The translations under genes were made by a program, and so were the position numbers. A DNA stretch of 64,000 nt, taken from positions 3,968,001 through 4,032,000 of the forward strand of contig NZ_CP135052.1 of assembly GCF_029193595.2 (NCBI RefSeq). Reading direction: 5' to 3'. The DNA is from Providencia hangzhouensis. GTDB taxonomy: Bacteria; Pseudomonadota; Gammaproteobacteria; Enterobacterales; Enterobacteriaceae. The notes below the pieces were generated by a model. The model was not told the origin of the DNA. It did not search any database and saw nothing but the letters and a program-made list of their open reading frames with translations. This document shows positions 53,814 to 63,207 of the stretch, in pieces. Positions within the stretch are counted from its first letter, which is position 1. The number at the start of each line of letters is the position of its first letter.

Positions 53814-54428
53814 TTATAAATACTCCAGTTTTAGCCTAACTAATCCGCTAAAAGTTCCCGCTGAAACAGACTGTGCTGTAGATTCCAATGAGGCATTAAG
53901 TGTAATGTTGTTATCACCAGGTTTGATCACCCATGAACTTGTTGGCTGATTGACCATTAAGTTTTGATGATCTTTACTGGAAATACGTAATCCTGCGCCT
54001 CGAACATCGCCTGTAACTCGCACAAGATCAGGGTTAAAAAAATCCGTATCTCCCGCAATACTCAATGAAACTGCGCTTTCTCCCGTCAAGTAATAACGCT
54101 GAGCATTTTGAGTTGCCTCTCCAGCAGCATTCACAAATGACTTGGATGCCCCGCGTTGGCAATCTTTGAGCCGAATATTAAATGCAACAGGAGTACTTCT
54201 ATCGCCAATGCGGTGAAATTCTCTGGCATTGATGTCACCTAAATCGACATACTGCTCTTGTGTTTCTAATTCAAGAACACAAGGTGATGCATAAACGCTT
54301 CCTGTCAAATGCACAGTACTATGTACGTCTAGCAATGTTTGGCGAGACAGCTTTTCATCCGCAATTTCTGCAACTGCGGAGAAACTTCCTAATCCCAATA
54401 ACACGATCCCTAAGCACCTAATGTTCAT
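53814..54428 (-). CDS. Fimbrial subunit (minor pilin)
   Basis: 204 residues from ATG 54428 with AGGAG 8 bases ahead; the longer ORF to 54524 is rejected. Signal peptide ends near 'FSAVAEIA'. The pilin core has a disulfide pair in 'YASPCVLELE' and 'LKDCQRG' and ends 'GLVRLKLEYL'. It lies between the chaperone and adhesin genes, as MrpE/F-type subunits do. Confidence 0.83.
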   Translation of the reverse strand: MNIRCLGIVLLGLGSFSAVAEIADEKLSRQTLLDVHSTVHLTGSVYASPCVLELETQEQYVDLGDINAREFHRIGDRSTPVAFNIRLKDCQRGASKSFVNAAGEATQNAQRYYLTGESAVSLSIAGDTDFFNPDLVRVTGDVRGAGLRISSKDHQNLMVNQPTSSWVIKPGDNNITLNASLESTAQSVSAGTFSGLVRLKLEYL

Positions 54429-54438
54429 ATCAATACTC

Positions 54439-55191
54439 CTAGCGAATCTGTTGCTCTGGTGGTAACGCTTTACACGTATTTCCGCTACAACTGTATTTAA
54501 GTTCTGGATGACCACCATAATCATTCACATACATCATGGTGAAACTCTCGCCTGAACTATTGACCTTAATATCGAGATGCGATTTAGGGGCAATCATCAC
54601 CCCTGGGAAATCGGTTAGTTTTTTTCCACCTTCTGCCACTGGTTTATTATTAAGGCTAATAATGGTTACAAAATAAGGTGTTGGGTTTTCAGCACGCCAG
54701 TTATTTCCCTGTTTATAAAATATGACTTGGTCTTGCCAAACCGCACTTCTAGATTTAGGAATAATGGCTGTCGGCCGATAAAATAATTTAATACGCGATT
54801 GCATCGCTAACTGTAAAACATTCGGTTTATCGGGTTTTGGCGGAACTTCGCGCACATTTAAATAAAATAGACTTTCACGATCTTGAGGTAACTTATCTAT
54901 CTCGGCTGTTTTTGAAACACGAGCAACCCCTTTTTGCCCCCCATTAATGCGCTGTAATGGTGGCAATACAACTAATGGCGATGTAATTTTTTTTCCATTG
55001 GCATCTTCAACCCATGACTGAGCAAGAAAAGGAATACTTGAGCTGGTGTTTGATAAATTAGCACTCGCAGAATTTTCATCGCCTGTAATAATCAGTCGCG
55101 TTCTATCCAGTGAAATACCTGCATATGATTGCCCTACGCCAACCATCATAACTAGCAAACCACCTACCCATTTATTTATACGAATCGCCAT
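54439..55191 (-). CDS. Periplasmic fimbrial chaperone (PapD family)
   Basis: 250 residues with a signal peptide ending 'GQSYAG'. 'ISLDRTRLIITGDENSA' carries the conserved subunit-binding arginine (R in 'DRTRLI'), and 'MQSRIKLFYRP' carries the conserved lysine. 'SLFYLNVREVPP' is the usual F1-G1 region. A C-terminal pair of cysteines ('YSCSGNTC') forms an extra disulfide. It delivers pilins to the usher encoded 41 bp upstream. Confidence 0.92.
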   Translation of the reverse strand: MAIRINKWVGGLLVMMVGVGQSYAGISLDRTRLIITGDENSASANLSNTSSSIPFLAQSWVEDANGKKITSPLVVLPPLQRINGGQKGVARVSKTAEIDKLPQDRESLFYLNVREVPPKPDKPNVLQLAMQSRIKLFYRPTAIIPKSRSAVWQDQVIFYKQGNNWRAENPTPYFVTIISLNNKPVAEGGKKLTDFPGVMIAPKSHLDIKVNSSGESFTMMYVNDYGGHPELKYSCSGNTCKALPPEQQIR

Positions 55192-55232
55192 TTTCTCTAC
55201 CTTATAGAATACTTTTTCAAACTGTCATTACA

Positions 55233-57710
55233 TTATTGGCAAGGCAGCAAAACTGACATGCCCGAATTTATTTTTTCAGGCAGTTGAATTTTACATTGCG
55301 CTTTTCCACCCCAAGATACTGTTAACGTTTCTTTAGGATTTACTGCCATCAAGTACGCCAACCCATTTTCCATTAACATGGCAATGTTAATTCCATCCGC
55401 GTTTGTCACATCAGCACCAAACGGAGGTACCGTATCGTTATAACGAATGGTGGCAATGAGCTTTTCACCTTGTGCAACATCAAATCGCTGATAACCGATT
55501 GCCCCTTCTGTTAATGTCGAGGTTGCGATCGCCTTATTGGTATCAACGTTATTTTTTAACTTATCGACATCAATACGTGTGTCGAAGCTGTAATAGCTGA
55601 CAATATCAGGCACAACAGAGATACCAGCCCAGTTAGTTCGCGTTTTTTCATGGTTAAACGGCACGCCACCAACACCGTTGGTATCGACCATAATTCTTGC
55701 TGTATCCGTTGTACCGGTGCTGTTATGCAATGCAGCACCATGCTTAGTAGCAGTGAAGCCACCGCGCAATGTCCCGTTGATCGATGCCGTTTGTCTTTCT
55801 TGATAGCTCACATTGGTATTAACTTCAGCAAGTTGCGTCCGTTTTTGATAATATCCATCAAACCGGACGCGATCATCGCTGCTTCGGCCGGCTCTAACTC
55901 GCCATAAATTATTCGTATCCCTGTTATCACTGTAAGACAGCATATGGCTGGTCTTACTACCACTATTTTGCAAGTCGTATCCAGCCCAACGGCTATCACC
56001 AACAGGCACTGAAATCGAAAGTGAAATGCTATCGTCACGTCGACCTCGATAGTCAGAACGGTAAGCCGCAATATTGGTTGAGACACCATTGATGCCCATT
56101 AGACGAAATGTTCGCCCCACGGATAAGCCATATCTATCTTGAGATGTTTGGTCCCAAAAGGTCTGATGGGTATAAGTTAAGAATACTGTCGTTCTCCAAT
56201 CAGGATCATCCGCCCAAAAAGTTTTATTCCCTGTAACGGTATACATCTCTTTTTGACGGCCAATACCCAGATATTTGTTTTCACGCTCATCTAAATATTG
56301 CGACAGCGTTCTAAACTTATCCTGCGAGAAGCGGTAACCCGCAAAAGTAATCGTACTGTTAAGTTCATCAAATGACTTTGAATAACTCAGACGATAAGAA
56401 GAACCCGTTTGTGTGTTATCACCCGGCATTCGGCTAATGGATTGTGTGATATCTGCAGAAAGTGCACCAAATATAGATAAATCGCGCCCTAACCCAGCAG
56501 ATATTGCAGTGTAATCCCTACCCGCAAAAAGTAGGCCGCCAATGAGTGACCAGTTATTGCTCAGCCCCCAAGAGAAATCTCCCGTGGCAAACATTGGCCC
56601 CTCAGGCTTGTGATTAAATCGAGATGGCTTACCGACCGAAGCGTTGTAACGCACATAACCCGGGCGAGTTAAATAAGGGATATTTGCCGTATCAACTTGA
56701 AAAGTCGATACCTCGCCGTCATCACCTTCAACTTTGACATCCAAGGTTCCACGGATTGAGCTTTGCAAATCTTGAATACTGAATGGCCCCGCAGGTACCG
56801 TCGTTTCATAAACGACACGCCCAGCTTGAGTCACAACAATTTTTGAATTGCTTTTCGCGATACCATTAATCTGTGGTGCATATCCTCGTAGATTCGGCGG
56901 TAACATACGTTCATCACTGGCAAGGTTAAAACCAGTGAAGCGAATCGTGTCAAAAACCTGAGAACTTAGATAAATTTCACCCAGTGTCAGCTTAGCCGCC
57001 ATGTGGATCAGAGGACGATATGCATAAAACTGGTTCCAATCGAATTTTCTATCGCCACGCTCGTTATAATTAGCTTGATAATCAGCTCTAAAACGCCATG
57101 CCCCCAAGTTAAATCCCGTTTGGCCATATGCTGATAATGAGTGTTTATTTGTATGTGTCGTCAAAGAACGAGAAACTGACCCGGTCAGGTTATAATCAAA
57201 TATAAGGCCTGAAACCCCAGAATCCCAACGCTCAGGCGGCACCCAACTAGGATCGGAATATTTCATCCATGCCTGTGGAATAGTGATATCCAGTTTGCCT
57301 TCATGATTATTAATTTTAACGCCTGAAATAGGTAAAATATTTGAACATTCAGGGGATATGGCTTGGATTTTTTTTAACGCATCTTCTTTGAGCGCTAACA
57401 TTTCAATTTGCTTAGGGGTAAAACAAACTAATGATTTTTCACTATCGTGAGGATCGGTAATATAAGTGACCTTCTGCTGAGACAATGATTGTCCATTAAT
57501 ATAGAGATCTAATAAATATGTCCCAGGAAATACGAAATTATCTTTAGAGAATCGAGTTAAATCAATATTGTTACGGTCACCAACATCTAATACGTCAACA
57601 TTAAACTCAACAAGATCATTTGCAGACATATTTGGTGAATAGCAAAGTACTGCAATATATATTGCAAATAGTTTTTTTATATTATTTATATTTCCATTTA
57701 AAATAATCAT
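55233..57710 (-). CDS. Outer-membrane fimbrial usher (FimD/PapC family)
   Basis: 825 residues: signal peptide, N-terminal chaperone-binding domain ('VEFNVDVLDVGDRNNIDLTRF' seen as 'NIDLTRFS'), 24-strand pore with plug, and C-terminal domains ending 'GMSVLLPCQ'. 'ISPECSNILPI' and 'CFTPKQIEML' hold the N-terminal disulfide; 'RGYAPQINGIAKSNSKIVVT' is the conserved plug region. It polymerises and secretes subunits. Confidence 0.94.
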   Translation of the reverse strand: MIILNGNINNIKKLFAIYIAVLCYSPNMSANDLVEFNVDVLDVGDRNNIDLTRFSKDNFVFPGTYLLDLYINGQSLSQQKVTYITDPHDSEKSLVCFTPKQIEMLALKEDALKKIQAISPECSNILPISGVKINNHEGKLDITIPQAWMKYSDPSWVPPERWDSGVSGLIFDYNLTGSVSRSLTTHTNKHSLSAYGQTGFNLGAWRFRADYQANYNERGDRKFDWNQFYAYRPLIHMAAKLTLGEIYLSSQVFDTIRFTGFNLASDERMLPPNLRGYAPQINGIAKSNSKIVVTQAGRVVYETTVPAGPFSIQDLQSSIRGTLDVKVEGDDGEVSTFQVDTANIPYLTRPGYVRYNASVGKPSRFNHKPEGPMFATGDFSWGLSNNWSLIGGLLFAGRDYTAISAGLGRDLSIFGALSADITQSISRMPGDNTQTGSSYRLSYSKSFDELNSTITFAGYRFSQDKFRTLSQYLDERENKYLGIGRQKEMYTVTGNKTFWADDPDWRTTVFLTYTHQTFWDQTSQDRYGLSVGRTFRLMGINGVSTNIAAYRSDYRGRRDDSISLSISVPVGDSRWAGYDLQNSGSKTSHMLSYSDNRDTNNLWRVRAGRSSDDRVRFDGYYQKRTQLAEVNTNVSYQERQTASINGTLRGGFTATKHGAALHNSTGTTDTARIMVDTNGVGGVPFNHEKTRTNWAGISVVPDIVSYYSFDTRIDVDKLKNNVDTNKAIATSTLTEGAIGYQRFDVAQGEKLIATIRYNDTVPPFGADVTNADGINIAMLMENGLAYLMAVNPKETLTVSWGGKAQCKIQLPEKINSGMSVLLPCQ

Positions 57711-57784
57711 TTTAGTTACTCAGTATTCACTCATTAGGCTAGAGATTTAGCTCAATTCTCTTTTATATGTAATTATTATTAGCT

Positions 57785-58324
57785 TTAGAAATAATCCATT
57801 CTAAACCTTAGAACTCCAGCGAAATCACCTGCCTTAATATGCTTTTGATAAGCAACTAAAATTGCAGTAAAATCTAATCTATTGCGCCCTTCTAATAATG
57901 TGTAATCCGGCATTTTTCTATTAAGTTTAAGTATTTCGCCGTGAGAGTCTCTAAACTGAATTCCAAACCCCTCTGAATCGCCGCTTACTTGTAAAAGTTG
58001 ATCATCATTAACAGATGTTCCCATCATGGTTATTTGCGCGCGTGATGCACTACCTTTATCATTAGAAGGCAACGTACATCCAACGAGCTTTATAGCAAAA
58101 TTCTTACTCACCAGCATATTGACTTCAGGAGTGATCTCTCGGGCACTGATTTCACCAAAATTAACCCAAAGTTCTCGGCTTTCAGGATCAATCGTACATG
58201 AGGCTTCTATTAATTCACCTTGCATTACAATATCACCGGGGGTGTTATTGGCGGTCATTCCCCAACTTAATAGAGGCCATAGCAAACTAGAGCCTAGTGC
58301 TATTTTTGCAACCCGAATAGTCAT
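57785..58324 (-). CDS. Fimbrial subunit (MrpB/PapH-like minor pilin)
   Basis: 179 residues from ATG 58324; ATG 58336 is equally open and neither has a strong ribosome site. Signal peptide ends near 'LLSWGMTA'. Disulfide pair in 'EASCTIDPE' and 'LVGCTLPS'; C-terminus 'GVLRFRMDYF'. It lies between the major pilin and usher genes, the place of anchor or terminator subunits in Mrp/Pap systems. Confidence 0.82.
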   Translation of the reverse strand: MTIRVAKIALGSSLLWPLLSWGMTANNTPGDIVMQGELIEASCTIDPESRELWVNFGEISAREITPEVNMLVSKNFAIKLVGCTLPSNDKGSASRAQITMMGTSVNDDQLLQVSGDSEGFGIQFRDSHGEILKLNRKMPDYTLLEGRNRLDFTAILVAYQKHIKAGDFAGVLRFRMDYF

Positions 58325-58359
58325 GGATAATACCATTTAGTTATTGGTAGATTTTATTA

Positions 58360-58384
58360 ATGCGGAGTATTTAACACTCCGCAT
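58360..58384 (-). other. Hairpin after the major pilin gene
   Basis: Perfect 9-bp stem ATGCGGAGT / ACTCCGCAT with a 7-base loop, 24 bp past the pilin stop and with only a weak U-run. Hairpins here in other fimbrial operons keep pilin messenger abundant relative to the usher messenger. Confidence 0.6.
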
Positions 58385-58407
58385 CTTGGTATAAAATCAA
58401 TTACAAA

Positions 58408-58950
58408 TTATTGGTAATCAATTTTAAAATTGATGGTTGAATCAAAGCTACCTGGAGTTACTGCATTAGATGCATTATCAGATTTTAAATAAGCAACGAA
58501 TGGAATTGCAGTTTTACCATCAGTTAAATTAACTGCTGTAGAAGCTTGTCCCCAAACAACATCTTTATTTCCATTGTCTCTTAAACCGATACCAGCACCA
58601 CTTGCAGTACCTGAAGTGAACGCCGCTAATGTATTATCATTAGGGTTAATAGTTGATGGTGTATAAGTTACAGTTGCAGTTTGTGCAACGGTAGTATCAC
58701 ACCCTTGCAGAACGATATCTTTCTTGATATTACCTGCACGCTCACCATTTTTTAAATTAGAAACAGGGATCTGATAAAAGTTTACTTTTACAGGACTTGA
58801 TTCTTCACTTAAACCACAAGCAGAATTCACTAATTCACCTGAAAATTCGATAGTACCGTTAGTAGGTGTACCAGTATAAGCAGCCATTGCTGCGAACGAA
58901 GCAAAGCCTGATGCAAATACAGCACCCATTACAAATTTATTCAATTTCAT
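58408..58950 (-). CDS. Major fimbrial subunit (MrpA/FimA-like pilin)
   Basis: 180 residues with a signal peptide ending 'FAAMAA'. Pilin core has 'GELVNSACGLSEESS' and 'VLQGCDTTVA' (disulfide pair), 'SGAGIGLRDNG' and the C-terminal donor strand region 'STINFKIDYQ'. It is first in the operon, has its own candidate promoter, and is followed by a hairpin. Rich in Ser, Thr and Asn, so O-glycosylation by the linked ligase-like protein is possible but not shown. Confidence 0.9.
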   Translation of the reverse strand: MKLNKFVMGAVFASGFASFAAMAAYTGTPTNGTIEFSGELVNSACGLSEESSPVKVNFYQIPVSNLKNGERAGNIKKDIVLQGCDTTVAQTATVTYTPSTINPNDNTLAAFTSGTASGAGIGLRDNGNKDVVWGQASTAVNLTDGKTAIPFVAYLKSDNASNAVTPGSFDSTINFKIDYQ

Positions 58951-58966
58951 GATTATTTAATCCTGT

Positions 58967-58996
58967 ATAATACTCGTATAATGTATGTTTCGCCAA
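58967..58996 (-). promoter_or_regulatory. Candidate promoter of the fimbrial operon
   Basis: On the minus strand TTGGCG (58991-58996) is 18 bp from TATTAT (58967-58972), placing transcription start about 10 bp before the pilin ribosome site region. An adjacent palindrome AGTTGTT-AAT-AACAACT (58999-59015) abuts the -35 side and may bind a regulator. Confidence 0.45.
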
Positions 58997-59020
58997 ATAG
59001 TTGTTAATAACAACTTTAGA

Positions 59021-59063
59021 TAAAAATAATCATTATTTTTAATTAAATTAATGATTATTTTTA
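59021..59063. repeat. 15-bp perfect inverted repeat upstream of the pilin promoter
   Basis: Arms at 59021-59035 and 59049-59063 (core ATAATCATTA / TAATGATTAT) are perfectly complementary over 15 bp, with a 13-bp AT-only spacer. It lies between the MrpJ-like gene and the pilin promoter. It may be a terminator-like hairpin for the regulator gene or an operator. Confidence 0.6.
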
Positions 59064-59137
59064 ATAAAGTTATCATATATACAAGTTATATTTACTGATT
59101 ACACTTTGTAAAATAGGTTAGATTTTTATTAACTGAA

Positions 59138-59458
59138 TTAACGCCACATTTTTTTAGTGTCTTTATCTAAGATAGCAAAATAATTATTTTCATTTTTTAT
59201 AATACATTGTAATCTTTCATTATCGTATCTATCTATTACATGATTAAAAAGGTCTCTCCATGACTTATTGAATATCAAAAGGATTGTGTCCATCATTTCA
59301 AATGTCAGTTTTGTTTTTCCCGTTTCATATCGAGATATCTGCTGTTGACTAATATTCAATCTTTTTGCCAACTCTTCCCCTGTTAAGTTTCGCTCTTTTC
59401 TAATTCCTCTCAGATACTGCCCTATTTCTTTATTTATCTCATTAGAAAAATAAGTCAT
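59138..59458 (-). CDS. MrpJ-like helix-turn-helix regulator
   Basis: 106 residues, close to Proteus MrpJ (about 107). XRE-type DNA-binding domain: 'IGQYLRGIRKERNLTGEELA' leads into 'RLNISQQQISRYETGKTKL'. MrpJ-class proteins are encoded in fimbrial operons, repress flagellar genes and activate fimbriae. Here the gene is 5' of the major pilin on the same strand rather than at the 3' end of the operon. AAAGG precedes the ATG. Confidence 0.78.
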   Translation of the reverse strand: MTYFSNEINKEIGQYLRGIRKERNLTGEELAKRLNISQQQISRYETGKTKLTFEMMDTILLIFNKSWRDLFNHVIDRYDNERLQCIIKNENNYFAILDKDTKKMWR

Positions 59459-60138
59459 TTAATTTAACCTTTATATTAAAAATTAATTATAGGCACCAAT
59501 CTGAACCATAGATACCGTCCTAAAATTTTTGATTATTATATGTCTGATTATTTATTTTGTATAATCGATAGAGCAAATTGATTACTATTAAAAACATTTA
59601 TCGCTCTATTAATATAGGAGAAATGTAACAAAAAAAAATCACACTTAAATTAATAATATAAATAACAGTATGTTATAGATTAAAAACCAAAGCTTACCAC
59701 CCAAAAAATTACATTTTGATACACTTAAAAATATTAAAACATATTTTTTACTAATGAGATGTATTTTATGGTTAAATTTCAACCACGAAATACAACTTAA
59801 AAAAGTAGATTTACTCAGATTTTGTGTTTGTAAATTATATGAGATTTTTTTAAGATTTATCTTAACCTTGTTATTTACAAACACCAACAAATTAATTATA
59901 AATTACCGTAAAATTTATAATCGAAATTATATACCACAGAAATCATCACTAGCACCCAATAAATTCCAACACAGTCTAAAAATCAGGGGATTTATTACAC
60001 TAATAATGAGTATTAAGAGATTATATTTCACACATGTAATTTTGTGCTTTGATAAAGTGAATGCCTAATACTGAGAAACTTCAGTACTGGCATTAGATAA
60101 TATCAGGTAGGAATACAATTAAAGAACGTCAACCTTTA
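59459..60138. other. 680-bp very AT-rich region without a supported gene
   Basis: Two ORFs on opposite strands (59645-59890 minus, 59754-60068 plus) mirror each other across an imperfect inverted repeat near 59756-59800 and lack ribosome sites. Also seen: TATAAT at 59560-59565; ATAGAGC / GCTCTAT arms (59568-59574, 59603-59609); a GGAG site followed by ATG-TAA near 59616-59625; and a hairpin (AATGCC...TACTGA / TCAGTA...GGCATT) at about 60060-60094. Confidence 0.5.
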
Positions 60139-60750
60139 TTAAGATTTTATTCGTTGTGTTTGCTGGCTCCGCATGCGATAAGCAAACGCACTTCCCACGA
60201 TGGCTAAATAGATAAATGGTTCAGGCGTTAAGGTTTTTAATGACAAAGTATAGTGGCAAAGCGCCAATATGAGCGTAGGGTAAAGCAGCATATGAATTCT
60301 TTTCCACCATATGCCCAAATAAAGACGTATACGGTTGAATGAACTGACTGCCATCAACAATAAACACAACCAAGCTATCGCGCCAATCACTAAATAGAGC
60401 CGCGAAAAAATCTCTTCGAAAAATAGCACCAAATTATTTATGCCAATTTCCAGTAATAGATAACTACTTAAATGCAGCACAGCCCAGAAAAAACACCATA
60501 ACCCCAGTAATTTTCGCGTCTGAAACAAGGCAGTAAATCGCAATAATTTCGCAACCAGTGGGATCAGTACAATAATAACAAGCAAACGTAAAGCAGCTAT
60601 TCCTGTAAAATGTTGGATATCTTTGGCAGGGTCGGCTCCAAGCCGTTGGGTATCGACTAAAAAAATCAGCCATACCAAAGGGAGCAAAGCAATAAGATGA
60701 AAGCTCCCTTTGGTTAATCCAACAATGAACTTATTGTCTTGGGGCATCAA
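60139..60750 (-). CDS. msrQ: Haem b membrane subunit of the periplasmic methionine sulfoxide reductase
   Basis: 203 residues with six hydrophobic helices; MsrQ (YedZ) passes electrons from quinone through haem b to MsrP. Family features: '[19 protein letters not shown]', '[19 protein letters not shown]' and '[20 protein letters not shown]', with histidines that bind haem. It overlaps msrP by 4 bp. Confidence 0.94.
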   Translation of the reverse strand: MMPQDNKFIVGLTKGSFHLIALLPLVWLIFLVDTQRLGADPAKDIQHFTGIAALRLLVIIVLIPLVAKLLRFTALFQTRKLLGLWCFFWAVLHLSSYLLLEIGINNLVLFFEEIFSRLYLVIGAIAWLCLLLMAVSSFNRIRLYLGIWWKRIHMLLYPTLILALCHYTLSLKTLTPEPFIYLAIVGSAFAYRMRSQQTQRIKS

Positions 60751-61754
60751 TAATATCTCCGCAAATCCATTCCTTGATACAAACTTGCCACTTGTTCGCC
60801 ATATCCATTAAACAACAATGTTGGCTGGCGGGTCACTTGGCCTAAGCCCCCAGCACCAATAAAACGTTCGGTGGCTTGTGACCAACGAGGATGGCTTACA
60901 TCTGGATTCACATTGGCAAAAAAGCCATATTCGCTCGGCGCTGATAAGTTCCATGTCGTGTCAGGCATTTGCTCAGTAAGGCGAATTTTGACGATAGATT
61001 TAATCCCTTTAAAGCCATATTTCCATGGTACGACCAACCGGATCGGTGCTCCGTTTTGGTTGGGTAATGTTTTTCCATAAACGCCGGTCGCCAGCAAAGT
61101 CAGTGGATTCATAGCTTCGTCTAAGCGTAGCCCTTCAACATAGGGGTACGATAAACCACCACCAATATAACGACTTTTTTGTCCTGGCATTTGTTCTGGT
61201 GCGTAGCGTGTTTCAAAAGCCACATATTTAGCTTTGCTAGTGGGTTCGACTAGAGCCAATAATTTCGCTAAAGGAAAGCCAACCCATGGAATGACCATCG
61301 ACCAAGCCTCAACACAGCGCATGCGATAGATGCGCTCCTCTAAGGGAAACTTAGTGTTTATGTCATCTAAATTAAGCGTCAGGGGACGATTCACTTCGCC
61401 ATCTATTGTCACCGTCCACTCATCCGTGACTAAAGTATGGGCATTCTCGGCAGGATCGGATTTACCGAGCCCAAATTCATAAAAATTATTATAACCAATC
61501 ACTTTATCTTCAGGGGTGAGGGTTAAAGATGGCTGAAACTCTTCAGGTTGAATAAATGTCAGAGGTTTTCTTGGCGTCATCGGAGGTGTTGGCGTATCGT
61601 CATCGAACCAAGAAAACAGCCCTGCATTAGCCGTCGTCGCAACGGTTAAACCTGCAGCTCCAATGCCTAAAGCCTTAAGTAGCTGACGGCGTTTCATAAA
61701 AAAGAGGGTTTCATCCGTGATTTGAGATGCGGGAATTTTAGGTAACTTTTTCAT
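60747..61754 (-). CDS. msrP: Periplasmic methionine sulfoxide reductase, molybdopterin subunit
   Basis: 335 residues from ATG 61754 (GGAG 6 bases ahead; ATGs at 61766 and 61757 are also in frame). Twin-arginine signal '[10 protein letters not shown]' (R22, R23). C147 in '[13 protein letters not shown]' is the molybdenum ligand known in MsrP; '[16 protein letters not shown]' and '[16 protein letters not shown]' are highly conserved. It repairs oxidised methionine in periplasmic proteins. A 28-bp palindrome with a CusR/HprR-type core lies 66 bp upstream. Confidence 0.96.
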   Translation of the reverse strand: MKKLPKIPASQITDETLFFMKRRQLLKALGIGAAGLTVATTANAGLFSWFDDDTPTPPMTPRKPLTFIQPEEFQPSLTLTPEDKVIGYNNFYEFGLGKSDPAENAHTLVTDEWTVTIDGEVNRPLTLNLDDINTKFPLEERIYRMRCVEAWSMVIPWVGFPLAKLLALVEPTSKAKYVAFETRYAPEQMPGQKSRYIGGGLSYPYVEGLRLDEAMNPLTLLATGVYGKTLPNQNGAPIRLVVPWKYGFKGIKSIVKIRLTEQMPDTTWNLSAPSEYGFFANVNPDVSHPRWSQATERFIGAGGLGQVTRQPTLLFNGYGEQVASLYQGMDLRRYY

Positions 61755-61819
61755 CATGCGCTCCATAGCAAAAAGGATATGAAATTAGTTATACCGAAAG
61801 TACGACAAAAGTGGCTGAC

Positions 61820-61847
61820 AGTAAGATGACAAATTTGTCATCTTACT
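61820..61847. promoter_or_regulatory. 28-bp perfect palindrome with CusR/HprR-type core
   Basis: Both 14-bp arms are perfectly complementary; the core reads TGACAA-AT-TTGTCA, the known CusR-box core. It overlaps the hprS stop codon (61843-61845) and is about 66 bp upstream of msrP, with a TATAAC -10 candidate between. No U-run follows, so an operator is more likely than a terminator. Confidence 0.75.
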
Positions 61848-63207
61848 TAATTGTAGGAAATTTCAGGGTAATGGTACTGGTTCCTGCATGGTGTTCAAAA
61901 CTCGCTGATCCGCCATGTAATCCGACTATCGCTTTCACAATCGCTAACCCGAGTCCTGTTCCCTCTGTCGTTCGAGCATTATCCCCGCGCCAAAAACGGG
62001 TGAAAATTTCATCACTATTTTGTAGAGGTTTACCTTGGTTAGTAATTTTAATTTCTCGCTGTTGCGGCAGCGCAATAATTTGGGTAACGACGCGAGTGCC
62101 TGAGTGAGAATATTTAATCGCGTTGGAAACAATATTCACTAAAACTCGGCTGAGTAATACTGGATCAGCATCCAGAGTCAGGTATGAGGGCTCACAATAC
62201 AGCTCAATCTGTTTTTCTTCTGCATAGGCAGAAAAGAGTTCGTAAACATCGTTAACTAACGTATATAAAGAAAGTTTTTCTCGATTTAAGGTAATATTTT
62301 TATTTTCCGCACGGGCAATAAACAAAGTACTTTGGATCATTTGTGACAGTTTATCGAGCTCTTCAATATTACTGACTATCATCCCTTCATATTCGCTAAC
62401 ACTGCGCGAGCGCTGAAGTGTAATTTCATTTTGTACCCGAATCGCATTAATTGGGGTTCTCAACTCATGCGCCAAGTCATCAGCAAATTGAGTAAGTTTG
62501 ACAAAATCATGCTTTAACCGCTGGCGCATCGTATTCATTGATTCGCCCAGCTCTTTTAGCTCTTGTGGTAGCTGATCAATATCGATTGGATCATTTAATG
62601 CATGAACGTCTGTTTTGACCGTTATCTGGCTCAATGCTTGAATGTCGGATAACCCTTTTTTCAACAGCCATAAGCTAAGTAGCCCCATCAGCAAAATTGA
62701 GAGGACAGAAATCACCACACTTTGGGTAAGATATTGAGCCAACACGCCACTACGGTCGACAGAAACTTTACCAAGCACCACATGGAGCGACCCTATTGGA
62801 GAATTCATCGAAAAATAGACCGCAGAAATAGGGATGCCTTGAGCAGTTTGCCAATGGTTAATGGCATTGATGTTTAGCTGCTCAAGATTGACTAACTGAA
62901 GAGGTTGGGAGCCCAATAACTCGCGATTGGTTGTGACCAATATTTGCCCTGCTGCATCAGAGATTTGGATCAAGTCTTGGCGCATATCCATCATGCTTTG
63001 GAAATACATGGGAAGTGTTTTGATATCAATGCCACCAGCGATGAGTTTGGCAAGCTGCTCCGCACGGTTAACCAGTAAATTATTATCTTGTTGAGATAGT
63101 TCATTTTTGAGTGAATGATACAAAATCCATGTCACCACTCCAGCATTAGTAACCATAAGAATGATAAACAGAGAAATAAGTTTGAATCGAAGTGATTTCT
63201 TTTTCAT
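61843..63207 (-). CDS. hprS: HprS-like sensor histidine kinase (heavy-metal/oxidative stress type)
   Basis: 454 residues: TM1 about 8-30, periplasmic domain, TM2 about 160-183, HAMP, phospho-histidine H247 in 'DLAHELRTPINAI', ATPase N-box 'NIVSNAIKYSHSG' and G-box 'GTGLGLAIVKAIV'. It belongs to the CusS/HprS group. Linkage to msrPQ favours HprS, which senses H2O2 and hypochlorous acid in E. coli, over CusS. It overlaps hprR by 4 bp. Confidence 0.82.
   Translation of the reverse strand: MKKKSLRFKLISLFIILMVTNAGVVTWILYHSLKNELSQQDNNLLVNRAEQLAKLIAGGIDIKTLPMYFQSMMDMRQDLIQISDAAGQILVTTNRELLGSQPLQLVNLEQLNINAINHWQTAQGIPISAVYFSMNSPIGSLHVVLGKVSVDRSGVLAQYLTQSVVISVLSILLMGLLSLWLLKKGLSDIQALSQITVKTDVHALNDPIDIDQLPQELKELGESMNTMRQRLKHDFVKLTQFADDLAHELRTPINAIRVQNEITLQRSRSVSEYEGMIVSNIEELDKLSQMIQSTLFIARAENKNITLNREKLSLYTLVNDVYELFSAYAEEKQIELYCEPSYLTLDADPVLLSRVLVNIVSNAIKYSHSGTRVVTQIIALPQQREIKITNQGKPLQNSDEIFTRFWRGDNARTTEGTGLGLAIVKAIVGLHGGSASFEHHAGTSTITLKFPTIK

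Noticed and set aside
58960..59137. MR/P-like invertible promoter element
   Set aside because: The inverted repeats are only 13 bp apart and no site-specific recombinase gene is nearby, so inversion of a promoter segment is not supported.
59754..60068. 104-codon plus-strand ORF and its 81-codon minus-strand partner (59645-59890)
   Set aside because: Very AT-rich, no ribosome site, no recognisable domain, and the two mirror each other because of an imperfect inverted repeat.
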